Shown in pieces: positions 1-9,967 of a stretch of DNA of 64,000 nucleotides (position 1 is the stretch's first letter; each line of letters opens with the position of its first letter). Origin of the DNA: Candidatus Altimarinota bacterium (GTDB lineage Bacteria; Patescibacteriota; Gracilibacteria; UBA1369; LOWO2-01-FULL-3). The position numbers and the translations under genes are program-made. The stretch lies in the NCBI GenBank assembly GCA_023231115.1, contig JALNWA010000004.1:1-64000 (forward strand). Direction: 5' to 3'. The notes under the pieces were generated by a model. It ran no database searches. It worked only from the letters and a program-made list of their open reading frames with translations, and had not been told where the DNA came from.

Positions 1-827
1 AAAACATTTGCATATTTATAAATTCTTTTTTTTCTAAGCTCTTCAAAATCTTTCAAAGCTTTTTTAAATTTTTCAGGCGAAGCGATTATTTCAGAAACTT
101 TTTTTTCATAGTCTGCTTGCGATAATTTTTGATTTTCAAAATAGTATTGTTTCCCGACCAAATTCACGCACAAAAAACAATTTCTGCAATTTTTCACGTC
201 ATCACAAAACCAGCAATCACTGGAATTTTGTGAATTATAAACATATTTACAGTTGTAACATTTCTCCAAATTGAATCCCTCATATATAAGTTCACAATCA
301 TAAACATAAGAACAATCCACAGCATTTTTACATCTCTGAAGTAATTTTCCATACCAACAATCCTCATCGTATTCAGATGAATTGATCAAATAACAATTCT
401 TGCAAAAACCGGTTCCCGTAGTGTAATCACAATTTTCATTATCCATTGTCATCATGCAAGCCCGAGGAACATCTTCTTGCAAAGAGTGGAATTGCTCAAA
501 AAACGGCTTGGTAAAGTCAAAATCGCGTCCATATTCCAGTGGATCCCAATCATCGGAGAACCATTCATCTTTAGAAAAAACTTTATATCCGGAATCGTCG
601 GAATAAATAGAAATCAAAGATTTATTTGAAAACGAAGAATTCCTACGATGAAGGAAATATTCATTCCTGTGTATCGTTCTCCTCTGGGCACGACAATCCG
701 GACAAAGCGTCGGAGTCGGAACATCATATTTTTTATCTCCAAAAATTGGCGAGATTTTTTCATAAAATTTTAAATCCTCATCAATAATTTCAAAACTCAC
801 CTGACATTTTTTACAATTTTTTTGCAT
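1..827 (-). CDS. Cys-rich multi-zinc-ribbon protein, 3'-truncated by window edge
   Basis: An open frame on the minus strand begins at ATG 827 and stays open to base 1, so about 275 N-terminal residues are visible and the C-terminus lies outside. It starts MQKNCKKCQ and has an early CPDC pair, an FFEQF block near residue 110, and a central stretch dense in NCxxC-like pairs. It is clearly paralogous to 836..2500, 2507..4153 and 13554..15182. It is the last visible gene of a tandem set, 8 bp after the stop of the upstream paralogue, so co-transcription is likely. The Cys pairs suggest bound zinc. The family is familiar from CPR genomes, but I know of no established function. Confidence 0.88.
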   Translation of the reverse strand, partial: MQKNCKKCQVSFEIIDEDLKFYEKISPIFGDKKYDVPTPTLCPDCRAQRRTIHRNEYFLHRRNSSFSNKSLISIYSDDSGYKVFSKDEWFSDDWDPLEYGRDFDFTKPFFEQFHSLQEDVPRACMMTMDNENCDYTTGTGFCKNCYLINSSEYDEDCWYGKLLQRCKNAVDCSYVYDCELIYEGFNLEKCYNCKYVYNSQNSSDCWFCDDVKNCRNCFLCVNLVGKQYYFENQKLSQADYEKKVSEIIASPEKFKKALKDFEELRKKRIYKYANV

Positions 828-835
828 ATATTTTT

Positions 836-2500
836 TTAATAAACTTGCTTCAAATAACATTTCTCACAATACACTTTCCCGGCATATTCAGGCAAATAAG
901 TCGTCTTCATCGTAACATCACAATTGTCACAATTTCTATCAAAAAGTTTTTTTGAATTTTTAAATTTCATAAGATTTTTTTGTCTACAATCGGGACATTT
1001 TTTCGAAAGAGAACTTTTCATTTTTCTTGAAATATCCAATTCCAAAGAAACAATTTTATAATTTTTACCGCATTCATTACACGAAAAGACATAATTCAAA
1101 ACTTCATCTTTGGTATCCTCTATTTTTGAAGGGACAACAAATTCCGATTTCAAAAATTCTTTTAAGTCCCTATCTTTCCATTTCCATCCCCTTTTCAAAA
1201 CTTCTTCTTTAGTCATCGGGAAATAATCATTCGCAACAGTTTCATTGTAAGCAAAAGGAGAAATTGAGATCGGGAAAAATTCTCCATATTCACCGTTTTT
1301 AATCATTTGCTCGATAATTTTACCCTTCATTACCTCATATTCATCTTTTGAATATTGTTTATTCAAAATACAATTTTTAGTTTTTGAATTAATTCCGTCA
1401 CATCCGAAACATTCACTTGCGTAAAAACATGCAAATAGATACGAACTTTCAGGCGACACACAAGAGCAAAAATTAAACTTCGACATATAATTTCCGTCGC
1501 CCCCACAGCTCATTTCATAACAAAGTTGAATATTTTTATCATGCATATTTACATCCATAGAATCTTTAACATCCTCACATTCAACGACATATTTAGCATC
1601 CTGAACATTAAAACTATCGAAACACATTTCTGCATTTTTACAGTTTTGAATAAAATCACCCAAAGAATTTTCACAATTCATCTGATTTTGATATTTTTTA
1701 GGAATTGTTTTATTGAACTCAATAAATTCATTCATTATTTTTTCTACATCTGTCTGCGATTCTTCTTCAACCAATTTTTCATATTCCTCTTTCGAATATT
1801 GTTTGTTTTTTATGCAAAAACTTTTTTTATTTAGTCCACTACACATGAAACAATTACTGCATCCGATTGAGTCCGCCATGTAAAAACAATCTGAACAATT
1901 ACTACAATTAAAAACAGATTTACAATCATAACAATGACTTGAATTTGAGCTTCCCTCCATCAACTCGGAGTCACCGACCGAAAGACAATTCAAACAATCT
2001 TTTGAATAATGGCTTTTTCTGGAGTAAACACAGTCCTGCAAAAAATGAGATCCGGGACTCATATATGTATTTTTGCTATATGCTATAAAACTGTTAAATT
2101 CGCTGTTTTCATTACTCAAATGATAAAGGCCCATCTTTGGAACGACATTCATGAGATTTTTGAACTGCTCAAAAAATGAACGCGAAAAATCATAATCACG
2201 ACCATATTTCAATGGATCCCATTTATCACTCCAAAAACAATCAACACAATAAACCGGAAATTTCGAATTTTCAGGAAAAACAAAAATTCCACTTTTCCCG
2301 CAAAGATCACATTTTCTTTTATACAAATTTTTCTCGTTTCTAAAAAGAAGCCTTCGCATAAGTCTGCAATCGGGACAATGTGTCGGACTCGGCAAAGAGT
2401 ACTTTTTGCCTTTAATTACATCAGAAACCTTATCGTAAAATTTTAAATCTTCATCGGTGATTTCAAATTCTTTCTCACATTGTTTACAATTTTTTTTCAT
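836..2500 (-). CDS. Cys-rich multi-zinc-ribbon protein (paralogue 2)
   Basis: The protein has 554 residues. An N-terminal zinc-ribbon-like module (CKQC near residue 5, CPDC near 43) precedes a KCDLCGK pair and the family block WDPLKYGRDYDF...FFEQF. The central region holds CxxC pairs at irregular spacing of roughly 10-16 residues, interrupted twice by NKQYSKEEYE/NKQYSKDEYE. The C-terminus has three more Cys pairs and ends CEKCYLKQVY. No signal peptide or membrane segment is seen, so a cytoplasmic location is inferred. It lies between two paralogues with gaps of 8 and 6 bp, which indicates an operon arising from tandem duplication. Function is unknown; a structural or nucleic-acid-binding zinc protein is possible. 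Confidence 0.9.
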   Translation of the reverse strand: MKKNCKQCEKEFEITDEDLKFYDKVSDVIKGKKYSLPSPTHCPDCRLMRRLLFRNEKNLYKRKCDLCGKSGIFVFPENSKFPVYCVDCFWSDKWDPLKYGRDYDFSRSFFEQFKNLMNVVPKMGLYHLSNENSEFNSFIAYSKNTYMSPGSHFLQDCVYSRKSHYSKDCLNCLSVGDSELMEGSSNSSHCYDCKSVFNCSNCSDCFYMADSIGCSNCFMCSGLNKKSFCIKNKQYSKEEYEKLVEEESQTDVEKIMNEFIEFNKTIPKKYQNQMNCENSLGDFIQNCKNAEMCFDSFNVQDAKYVVECEDVKDSMDVNMHDKNIQLCYEMSCGGDGNYMSKFNFCSCVSPESSYLFACFYASECFGCDGINSKTKNCILNKQYSKDEYEVMKGKIIEQMIKNGEYGEFFPISISPFAYNETVANDYFPMTKEEVLKRGWKWKDRDLKEFLKSEFVVPSKIEDTKDEVLNYVFSCNECGKNYKIVSLELDISRKMKSSLSKKCPDCRQKNLMKFKNSKKLFDRNCDNCDVTMKTTYLPEYAGKVYCEKCYLKQVY

Positions 2501-2506
2501 ATATTT

Positions 2507-4153
2507 TTAATAAATTTCTTTCAAATAACATTCTTCGCAATAGACTTTTTCTTTTTTTTCAAGCGCATAACTCGTCTCAATATCTTTCCCACATTTCATA
2601 CAATTTCGTTTCCAAAGTATTTTCGGATTTCTCATCGCAAGCCTCAAAGAATGCCTTTCCTCAGAATGCAATCTCGGAATTGGTAAATTATATTTTTTAT
2701 AAAAATCAAATTCCATCGGCGTAATTTTGAAAAGTTTTTTGGATTTTTCACATTCAATAGGCATATTTAAAATATCTTCTGAAACATCTTTTATGTCATC
2801 GGGGAGCCCTTTGGCCAATATCACTTTTTCCCCCTGATAAGGTTTTTCATTAATCTCGACCCATTTAAAGCCCTGAAAAATTGCTTCTTCTTTACTCAAA
2901 GGATAGTACAAATTTGCAGTTGATTCATTGTATCCGAAACAAGAAATAGATGCAGGGAAAAACTGTCCCCACTCCCCTGTTTTAATCATATGCTCGATAA
3001 TTTTCGCTTTCAAAATTTCGTATTCTTCTTTTGAATATTGTTTATTCAAAATACAATATTGTTTGTTTTTTAATCCTGTACATCCAAAACAATTTCGACA
3101 AGAAAAAACAGTATCGCAATACAGGAGCTCAGAACAATTAACCGCAGAAAATGAATGCGAAACATTTTGACTTCCAACCACCGTCATTGTGTCATAAACA
3201 AGCTCACTTCCATGACCGGTATAATCAGAATAGAAGCCATCTTTAACCCCTATTGCCAAGAACGAATTTGAAACATCTTCGATATTAAAACCATCAAAAA
3301 CCATTTTGCAATTTCTGGAATTTTTAAGATAATCGCCACTACAATTTTCACAAGAAATCATATGACTTGCTTTTACAATTCGATCATCACGCAACTTCAA
3401 AAAATTATTCCAATTTTCCTGTCTTTGCTTATACGAACCGTTCAATAAATATTTTTTCTTTTCAAAATATTCTTGGCGGGAATATTGTTTGTTCAAAATA
3501 CAGTAAGATTTTCTGACCAAATTCGTACACAAAATACAATCATTACATCCAGTACAATCGCTTATATAAGCGCAGTCATGACAATTCTCGCAGTCAAAAG
3601 CATACTGACAAGCATATAAGCTTCCGCAGTCATTCATGAAATAACATTCTTTGTTTTTTTCGCTGTAATCAATGTCTAAACAATTCTCATTGTAAAAACA
3701 AAGTGTTCCGTACTGAGTATCCTGATTAAAATCCCCGCCAAAAAGCAAATAACAATTTTTGTTTTGAACAGTGACATTACAATAATCACTATTTTCATTT
3801 TGGACGCTAAATAAATTAAACTTTGGGACAACAAGTTTTAGCTCATTAAATTGTTCAAAAAAAGATTTCGAAAAATCAAAATCTTTTCCGTAGTCCAATG
3901 CATTCCAACCGTCCCCATGCCAAAATTCACTTTTATAAACTTTATACGGACTGTTTTGCGGGAACGTTGAAACCATGTTCTCACCAGTCGCATCACATTT
4001 TCTATTATAAAGAGTTCTCTCATTCCTAAGGCAAAAATGAGACTTCTTACTGCAATCGGAACAAACCAAAACTTCAGAAAATTTTTCCAAAAATTTCAAA
4101 TCTTTATCCGTAACCTCAAACTCAACCCCGCATTTTTTACAATTTTTTACCAT
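2507..4153 (-). CDS. Cys-rich multi-zinc-ribbon protein (paralogue 3), first gene of the tandem set
   Basis: The protein has 548 residues and the same layout as its neighbours: MVKNCKKCGVEFEV at the N-terminus, KCDATGE, a WNALDYGKDFDF...FFEQF block, a Cys-rich centre with two NKQYS(R/K)(Q/E)EY blocks, and the C-terminal ending CEECYLKEIY. The CPDC pair of paralogue 2 is replaced by CSDCSKK, so zinc ligands vary between copies. It is the first gene of the minus-strand tandem and is divergent from the TrmB-type regulator gene, with 111 bp between the two starts. A possible -10 (TATATT on the minus strand, 4168-4163) lies only 9 bp from the ATG, hinting at a leaderless transcript. Confidence 0.9.
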   Translation of the reverse strand: MVKNCKKCGVEFEVTDKDLKFLEKFSEVLVCSDCSKKSHFCLRNERTLYNRKCDATGENMVSTFPQNSPYKVYKSEFWHGDGWNALDYGKDFDFSKSFFEQFNELKLVVPKFNLFSVQNENSDYCNVTVQNKNCYLLFGGDFNQDTQYGTLCFYNENCLDIDYSEKNKECYFMNDCGSLYACQYAFDCENCHDCAYISDCTGCNDCILCTNLVRKSYCILNKQYSRQEYFEKKKYLLNGSYKQRQENWNNFLKLRDDRIVKASHMISCENCSGDYLKNSRNCKMVFDGFNIEDVSNSFLAIGVKDGFYSDYTGHGSELVYDTMTVVGSQNVSHSFSAVNCSELLYCDTVFSCRNCFGCTGLKNKQYCILNKQYSKEEYEILKAKIIEHMIKTGEWGQFFPASISCFGYNESTANLYYPLSKEEAIFQGFKWVEINEKPYQGEKVILAKGLPDDIKDVSEDILNMPIECEKSKKLFKITPMEFDFYKKYNLPIPRLHSEERHSLRLAMRNPKILWKRNCMKCGKDIETSYALEKKEKVYCEECYLKEIY

Positions 4154-4209
4154 AGATATCTTAATATACTATTTTTATCAACACGTCAACGACCTAAACG
4201 CAAAAACAC

Positions 4210-4238
4210 TTGGAATTAAGCACAAAAACTGATATAAT
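4210..4238 (+). promoter_or_regulatory. Sigma-70-like promoter of the TrmB-family gene
   Basis: TTGGAA (4210-4215) and TATAAT (4233-4238) are separated by exactly 17 bp. They place a start of transcription near 4245, about 20 nt before the ATG at 4265. No Shine-Dalgarno sequence is seen in that leader. Confidence 0.65.
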
Positions 4239-4264
4239 TTCTGTGTCGAAATAAATCAACACAT

Positions 4265-4993
4265 ATGATACAACAATACCTTCAAAGGCTTGGATTCTCG
4301 GACAAAGAAACTCTTCTTTACCTTACGATGCACAAAATTGGGCCATCGGCCGCATCAACTCTCGCACGTCTGACAAAAATAAAACGCACTTCCATTTATG
4401 ACATCTTAAATACATTACTTGAGAAAAACCTCATTCTCTCATTCAAAAACGGCAACAACACCTACTACGCAATCGATGACGTAAACAAACTTTTTTATCA
4501 AGAAAAAGAAAAACTAGCAACAGCGGAAAAACTCGTAAAAGAACTCCAATCATCTCCGAAAAACTGGGAAGGTCTTCAAATAAATTACTACAAAGGCATC
4601 GAAGGTTATCGCGAAATGTACGAAGATATACTTAGAACAAGACCAAAAGAACTGCTCGGCTGGATGCACTTGGATCGCTTTTATGACGGAATAGATCCGA
4701 AACGTGAAGAACAGTGGACGAAAGAAAGAATCCGCTCAGGGATAAAAGTACGACTTCTTTTGCAAGAAACAAATTTGACAAGAAATTTCAAAAAAAAAGA
4801 TAATCATTCAAATCGCGAAACAAGATTTATAAACAAAAAATTTCTTTTCAACACAACTTGTTTCCTTTACGACAACCACATAGTTTTGTTTGATTCAAGC
4901 GGAGAACTCACATGCGTAAGAATTCATCATCCAGAATTTTACAAAATGCAAAAACAGATTTTCGAAATGAATTGGGAATTTTCAAAAACCTGA
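4265..4993 (+). CDS. TrmB-family transcriptional regulator
   Basis: The 242-residue protein opens with a winged-helix region of TrmB type: residues 1-55 include LGFSDKETLLYLTM and a recognition-helix segment RTSIYDILNTL. A short coiled linker (about 70-90) leads to a C-terminal domain that resembles the effector/PLD-like part of TrmB proteins (LLGWMHLDRF, FLYDNHIVLF). Known TrmB proteins control sugar transport and metabolism in archaea and some bacteria, but the ligand cannot be told here. The gene diverges from the Cys-rich tandem, so that operon or its own promoter is an obvious candidate target. This is inferred from position only. Confidence 0.85.
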   Translation: MIQQYLQRLGFSDKETLLYLTMHKIGPSAASTLARLTKIKRTSIYDILNTLLEKNLILSFKNGNNTYYAIDDVNKLFYQEKEKLATAEKLVKELQSSPKNWEGLQINYYKGIEGYREMYEDILRTRPKELLGWMHLDRFYDGIDPKREEQWTKERIRSGIKVRLLLQETNLTRNFKKKDNHSNRETRFINKKFLFNTTCFLYDNHIVLFDSSGELTCVRIHHPEFYKMQKQIFEMNWEFSKT

Positions 4994-4994
4994 T

Positions 4995-7220
4995 TTATTT
5001 ACATTCGGGCGGGAAACGCCAATGAGAACGCATGGTATTCATATACATCTGTGCAAAGTCTTTCGCGCGCACAAAAGTAAAATCAGTTTCACCTTTTTTT
5101 CTCGCCAAAACAACATCATCGCAAAAAATCTTTTCTCCGGATTTTCCCTGAAATTTTTCGCAATCAGAAGCCATAAAAAGTTCCCATTCTTCTCCGCTGA
5201 AAGGATCTTTAAAATGATGAATTCCTTTAACCAACTCCATCCCCTTCGTAGAAAAAACCAGTTTCGAAAAATCAAAATTTCCAAAATTACTGACAATATT
5301 TTCATTACAAATCTGCGACAAAGAGTCCTTCATTCTTTGTGGAATTTTTACCATTTCCGCCTTTCGAAGCGTATCAACATACTTTTTTGCGAACTCATCT
5401 CCAACAAGTTTAGTAGAAAAAGGATCATCCGGCCACGAATAAAAAGTCCTATAATACAAATCTCTGAATGTGTCGTGTGGGTCGCTATCGCTCTCATGAG
5501 TAATAAAATTTCCAAAGGAATTATCCGGCTTTGCGACGAGCACATCGCCCCCCACACCTGTACAAACAGCTACTTCATACCTGTAAAAGGAACCCAATTC
5601 TGATGGAGAAAAAACACCCAAACTATCAACATCATCACACAAACAACCAACTTTTGGGTCAGGATTCCAAGGCACAGAAGCACAAGCGATTTTTTCCCTC
5701 TCTCCAAAAGAAACCTCCCTCTTTTGTTTTCCTCCTTTCGAAATTTTTAAAAGTTCACTCTTGTAATGCGCCAAATTCCCATAAACCTGCAGATCATTTA
5801 TTCCCATTTCAGCAAGCCTTCCTTGAGTCGCCGAATCATTCATAAACAAATCAACAAATTCGATAAGTCTTGAATTATCGTCACCCATGCCCGACAAAAA
5901 TTCTTGATGAGATAAAATAAAAGACAACAATAAATTTTCAAGTTCAAGAACTTTGTCATGCGGAACAGAGTACCTGATTGAAACCTGATATAAACTTTCA
6001 TTAAGTATATTTTTGAAAGAGGATTCCGGCCTTTGAACGCCAAATTTACAGTCATCATAAGTCAGACACATCCCCTCCAAAACTTCAGAAAGTCTATCCA
6101 TCATCATTTCACGCCCCTGCTCGACATTATGTTGCTTCATCATTTCAGAGACCGCATAACCTCCAGCTATAGGCAAAACTATCGCGGCGGCGGACAACGC
6201 ACCTCCAAGAGCCAGCCTCGTTTTTGCACGCGTTCTCTCAACTTTCATTTTGTAAGGATTCTTTCCTGTATCCAAATGAACAGTTTCAAATCTTTTTCCT
6301 TTAAATAGTTCAATCAATGGCTCAAGTCCGAAAAGAAAATTTTTCTTTCTTTTCGGCTTTTCGTCGCCGGCATTTGCCATTTCAACTATTTGCTTAATAA
6401 AATCATCATATTTCCCTTGCCTGTCAGCCCCGCCATGGATAGTCCTGCCATTCAAAATCTCCGCTAAACGCACGGAAACCTCAGCCAAAGCATAATAATC
6501 ACTCGGACAAGGCTTTGCGTCATAATCAGGCCTTAACTTGCCTGGAGCGGCATTCCTGAAAAATTGGAATAATTCAAAATTGTCTCTGGAAGCTCTATAC
6601 AACAAACGGGCAATATCCAAAGAAGTAGGATTTTTAAAAGCATCGTTCTTTTTGCCAAAAGCCCTTTCAATATCACACACTCCTTCCTTTTTATCAAAAG
6701 CAGATTCCACTCTTTGAAAAAGCTCTTTGTGTAAAGGCATTTCCTCAACACAATGAATTTCAATTCTCGCCAAAGACGAAGGAAATTTTTCATTCACAAT
6801 CTTCATTATAAAAGCTTTTGCCTCTTCATCCGAAAGTCCAAGTTCTCTATCCTCAACACCATTAAAATATTTGCTAAAACAAGGAGCCATAACAATCTGC
6901 GCAATTTCACCTTCTTCCAAATTACCAAACAAAACTTCCAAAGAAGCCTGTATAAATTCAGGAGAATAAATACAATCACGACGTTCACCTTTACGCTTGG
7001 GAATTTTCCCTATCCACCACGCATGATTTTTTCCTGATAATTTGAGAGGTTGTGCCGACTTTTCCGGCACACAATCAGCCTTAACATCACCAGAAATTTT
7101 ATGGGAAACAGTCACATCTTTGGGCACAGGCATTGTAGCCGTCTCAATATTCCCCTTCACACGACCAAAAGCTCTCCCGAAAATTCCTTGCTGTTCCCTA
7201 TTTGACGATGGTTTATTCAT
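4995..7220 (-). CDS. Unrecognised 741-residue membrane-anchored protein
   Basis: I do not recognise this protein. One clear hydrophobic segment (GGALSAAAIVLPIAGGYAV, about residues 338-357) splits a mostly hydrophilic, basic N-terminal half from a C-terminal half with several Cys residues. Without an N-terminal signal the N-half is probably cytoplasmic and the C-half extracytoplasmic; this is inference. Its ATG overlaps the stop of the upstream gene 7217..7966 in an ATGA, implying translational coupling. Its 3' end sits 1 bp from the convergent regulator gene. Confidence 0.75.
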   Translation of the reverse strand: MNKPSSNREQQGIFGRAFGRVKGNIETATMPVPKDVTVSHKISGDVKADCVPEKSAQPLKLSGKNHAWWIGKIPKRKGERRDCIYSPEFIQASLEVLFGNLEEGEIAQIVMAPCFSKYFNGVEDRELGLSDEEAKAFIMKIVNEKFPSSLARIEIHCVEEMPLHKELFQRVESAFDKKEGVCDIERAFGKKNDAFKNPTSLDIARLLYRASRDNFELFQFFRNAAPGKLRPDYDAKPCPSDYYALAEVSVRLAEILNGRTIHGGADRQGKYDDFIKQIVEMANAGDEKPKRKKNFLFGLEPLIELFKGKRFETVHLDTGKNPYKMKVERTRAKTRLALGGALSAAAIVLPIAGGYAVSEMMKQHNVEQGREMMMDRLSEVLEGMCLTYDDCKFGVQRPESSFKNILNESLYQVSIRYSVPHDKVLELENLLLSFILSHQEFLSGMGDDNSRLIEFVDLFMNDSATQGRLAEMGINDLQVYGNLAHYKSELLKISKGGKQKREVSFGEREKIACASVPWNPDPKVGCLCDDVDSLGVFSPSELGSFYRYEVAVCTGVGGDVLVAKPDNSFGNFITHESDSDPHDTFRDLYYRTFYSWPDDPFSTKLVGDEFAKKYVDTLRKAEMVKIPQRMKDSLSQICNENIVSNFGNFDFSKLVFSTKGMELVKGIHHFKDPFSGEEWELFMASDCEKFQGKSGEKIFCDDVVLARKKGETDFTFVRAKDFAQMYMNTMRSHWRFPPECK

Positions 7221-7966
7221 GATAAATCCTTCTTTTTATTGTTTTTTTTAGAAATGCTTTTTTTAATTCCATCTCTAAAAGCCAAAATCCATCCGGTAGT
7301 AAAAACAGCCAAAAAAGCTCCGGAAGCAATCCTTTGAATATCTTGAGAATCGGCAAAAAACATTAGAATATTTTTTATTGCATCAGGAGAATCAACTCCA
7401 ACCGTAGAAAGTAAATTTAACAAATCAGAGGCAGTGTCTTTATCAAGAACTAAACCCAACAAGGAACCCAAAACACCTGCCTTAATAAGAGCTATTTTAT
7501 CTTCAGAAGCATAAGTTTCAGGACTGGAAACACGATTCTTTTTTTTCACATAGTCCGGATAAATATGATCCTTTCTGAAATACAAAATAGCTTCGCCGCG
7601 CTCAATAACATCTTGTATCATATCCCAAGCAAAATCCACATACATGCTAAGAAATTCTTTGTTTGGAGAAGGCATGAAATTTTGCGGAGCAACAAGCACA
7701 GACCTTCCTCCGGGACGACCCCTTTTGTATATTCCATTCTCTCCGACACCTTCATCAACAGGCAAACATATATAAATTGAATTTATCCCTGCCGAACAAT
7801 CAAAGACAATTTCAAGATCATCTTTAACCATTCCAAATTCAAAATCACCACTTTTAAGAGAGTCTTTACGCTCAAATCCCATTTCTTCAAGTTTTTCACA
7901 GAGAACTTCCTCAAAAAATTTTCTGTCTACAAAAGATATCTCCGAAATTTTCAAACCTTTCCCCAT
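7217..7966 (-). CDS. Unrecognised 249-residue protein with C-terminal membrane segment
   Basis: I do not recognise a family. The first 130 residues look like a soluble alpha/beta domain. Residues about 170-240 are more hydrophobic (VLGSLLGLVLD and later AFLAVFTTGWILAF), followed by a strongly basic end (KKSISKKNNKKKD), consistent with a C-terminal membrane anchor with its tail in the cytoplasm. The stop overlaps the start of 4995..7220 by 4 bp (ATGA), so the two products are probably made together and may interact. Confidence 0.75.
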   Translation of the reverse strand: MGKGLKISEISFVDRKFFEEVLCEKLEEMGFERKDSLKSGDFEFGMVKDDLEIVFDCSAGINSIYICLPVDEGVGENGIYKRGRPGGRSVLVAPQNFMPSPNKEFLSMYVDFAWDMIQDVIERGEAILYFRKDHIYPDYVKKKNRVSSPETYASEDKIALIKAGVLGSLLGLVLDKDTASDLLNLLSTVGVDSPDAIKNILMFFADSQDIQRIASGAFLAVFTTGWILAFRDGIKKSISKKNNKKKDLS

Positions 7967-8061
7967 AATGTTATATAAATTCTAAGTAACCTTTATACAA
8001 CATCAAGCACGTTTTGTCAATACGTTGAGCACAAAAAGATGCCGCAGGAAATGAAATAATA

Positions 8062-9876
8062 CTACCATCCACCGCCTCCTCCTCCACCTCCACCTCCTCC
8101 GGAACCTCCTCCACCACCTCCACCGGAAGGAGCAGAAACAGAAGATGAAATACTCTCAGCCAAAGAGCTCATATTTGAAGAAAAATCGCCAATATCGAAA
8201 CCTCCAGAGCTTGAAACAAACCAAATCGGATGATGAGCATAAAAATATTTTTCACCATACAAAAGTTGCATTTTCTTTGCCCACAAAGAAGTTATTCCAA
8301 ACACAATCGCATACGGCAAAAATCTTTCAAAAATATTCTCTTCTTCGTGAAATTTCTGACGATATTTCTCAGCGGTTTCCATATACATTTCAAATCCTTT
8401 TATCCGTCTGGTAAGCTCAACGCCTTTTTCTGTTTTCTTTGGCATAATGAATGAAAACAAAACCAAAACAGCCGCAGACGAAAACACCGCCGATAAGGCA
8501 TACATGTTATAAGAACCCTCAACCCCAGTGAAGAAAAATGCGCCAAATGCAACAAGTCCGCCGATCCAAAGAAATGAAAACTTAAGAGAAAGTCCATATT
8601 TTTCCAACAATTCTTTTTCATGAACTTCATTAAGTGCCTGCCTATGAATCAAAGGCAAAGACTCGTAAAAATGATTTTTCAACTCGGACAATTTTACGAC
8701 ACTTCCGTTGGCGGGAATTTCCGGAATTTTACCTCCGCGCGAAACAATTCCAATTGCCTTAAAAAACGGCACAACCTGCGAAAGTTTTGAGGTAAATAAT
8801 TTTTTATAAACAAGAATATCGGACTCACTAATGCCTTTCATACTACTATCCATTTTTTTATTCAAAGACGAAATTTCATAATCTTTTGAGCTGAAAAACA
8901 AACCTTTTGTTTCTATTTCTTTAATAGAAATAAAGCCATGCACAGCCAAATTTATCAAAGAAGCTGTAACTAATTTATTTTCAAAACTGCCATTTTTCAG
9001 AAGAACTCCAATTTGCATCGGAGTAAGATCTTCCGGCGATCCAAATTCCGGCATAATCGATTTATCGTTTGACGGGTCATCTCCATGTTTTTTCCACATA
9101 ACAAAGCAAAAAACAAAAACAATCAACGGAAGAAAAACCCACAAATAATTTCCATAAAGTTCAAAAAAACCGAATTCATATGGAGTAAATATATTTTTCG
9201 GAAACATTACAGACACGGTAACACCATCCCCTATTCCAAAAGTACCGATGGACGAAAAATGCAAAATATTTTCATTTTTCCATTCATATTTCGCAAAATC
9301 TTTTGAATCCGAATCAAGAGGACCTGAGAAATAATCAACAATGGAATTTCCCTCATTCACTTCATCAGGTAAAATTATATCCGCAAAAAAATTATCAATC
9401 TCCAAATCCCAAAAATTCCCGCTCAAATTCCAATATAATTCGTCAAAATCCTCTCCTTCGAAATAAACCGCATTTTGAACCTTATAAACAATTTTGTAAT
9501 AATTTAACCCCTGCACGGTAAAATTCGGATCACCGATTTTCCAAGTGACAGTACCACTGCTATTTGTAGAACTATATTGCAAAGGATTTCCGTCAAAATC
9601 AGTTATTGAAACAAGCTCGACAGGCCTTTTAATAGTGCCGACAGTAGTATTTGTTTCCGTGGGCAAAATCCTAAAAATTCCATGTTTATTGAAACAAGAG
9701 CCACAATCCGCAGTAATCTTTTCCGTGATAAGCAAACTGGAATCCTTGTTCACTATAATTTCCGATTGAAAATCTTTTATATACCAATAATTCACATTTT
9801 CTCGAGCATAAGCCGAAAATCCAAAGGCAAATTGTGCCAAAAAAGAAAGCAACGCAACAACAAGAATTTTTTTCAT
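8062..9876 (-). CDS. DUF2207 domain membrane protein with poly-glycine tail
   Basis: I chose the ATG at 9876 because MKKILVVALLSFLAQFAFG then forms a normal signal peptide; an upstream in-frame ATG (9915) would add 13 residues and falls inside the hppA terminator region. The mature N-terminal domain (YWYIKDFQSEIIVNKDSSL) matches the extracytoplasmic DUF2207 fold. A membrane segment follows near residue 245 (LWVFLPLIVFVFCFVMW), then a cytoplasmic region, two further membrane segments near 440-485, and a tail made almost entirely of glycine ending in Trp. Poly-Gly ends are common in this family. Function is unknown. Confidence 0.88.
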   Translation of the reverse strand: MKKILVVALLSFLAQFAFGFSAYARENVNYWYIKDFQSEIIVNKDSSLLITEKITADCGSCFNKHGIFRILPTETNTTVGTIKRPVELVSITDFDGNPLQYSSTNSSGTVTWKIGDPNFTVQGLNYYKIVYKVQNAVYFEGEDFDELYWNLSGNFWDLEIDNFFADIILPDEVNEGNSIVDYFSGPLDSDSKDFAKYEWKNENILHFSSIGTFGIGDGVTVSVMFPKNIFTPYEFGFFELYGNYLWVFLPLIVFVFCFVMWKKHGDDPSNDKSIMPEFGSPEDLTPMQIGVLLKNGSFENKLVTASLINLAVHGFISIKEIETKGLFFSSKDYEISSLNKKMDSSMKGISESDILVYKKLFTSKLSQVVPFFKAIGIVSRGGKIPEIPANGSVVKLSELKNHFYESLPLIHRQALNEVHEKELLEKYGLSLKFSFLWIGGLVAFGAFFFTGVEGSYNMYALSAVFSSAAVLVLFSFIMPKKTEKGVELTRRIKGFEMYMETAEKYRQKFHEEENIFERFLPYAIVFGITSLWAKKMQLLYGEKYFYAHHPIWFVSSSGGFDIGDFSSNMSSLAESISSSVSAPSGGGGGGGSGGGGGGGGGGGW

Positions 9877-9915
9877 AGGATTTTTTTTAAAACAACAAAA
9901 TAAATATACCATCAA

Positions 9916-9947
9916 AAAAGCCCCTCTCGCAATTGAGAAGGGCTTTT
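9916..9947 (-). terminator. Intrinsic terminator of hppA
   Basis: A stem of 13 bp with one mismatch pairs 9916-9928 with 9935-9947 around a 6-nt loop. On the minus strand it is followed by a T-run. It lies directly after the hppA stop and before the next minus-strand gene. Confidence 0.85.
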
Positions 9948-9967
9948 CAAAATCCGATTAAAAATTC

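Noticed and set aside
8062-8125. GGT/GGA-rich tract as a tandem DNA repeat
   Set aside because: It is the poly-glycine coding end of the DUF2207 protein, where such tails are common.
9885-9915. Longer N-terminus of the DUF2207 protein from ATG 9915
   Set aside because: The added residues precede a normal signal peptide and would begin next to the hppA terminator stem.
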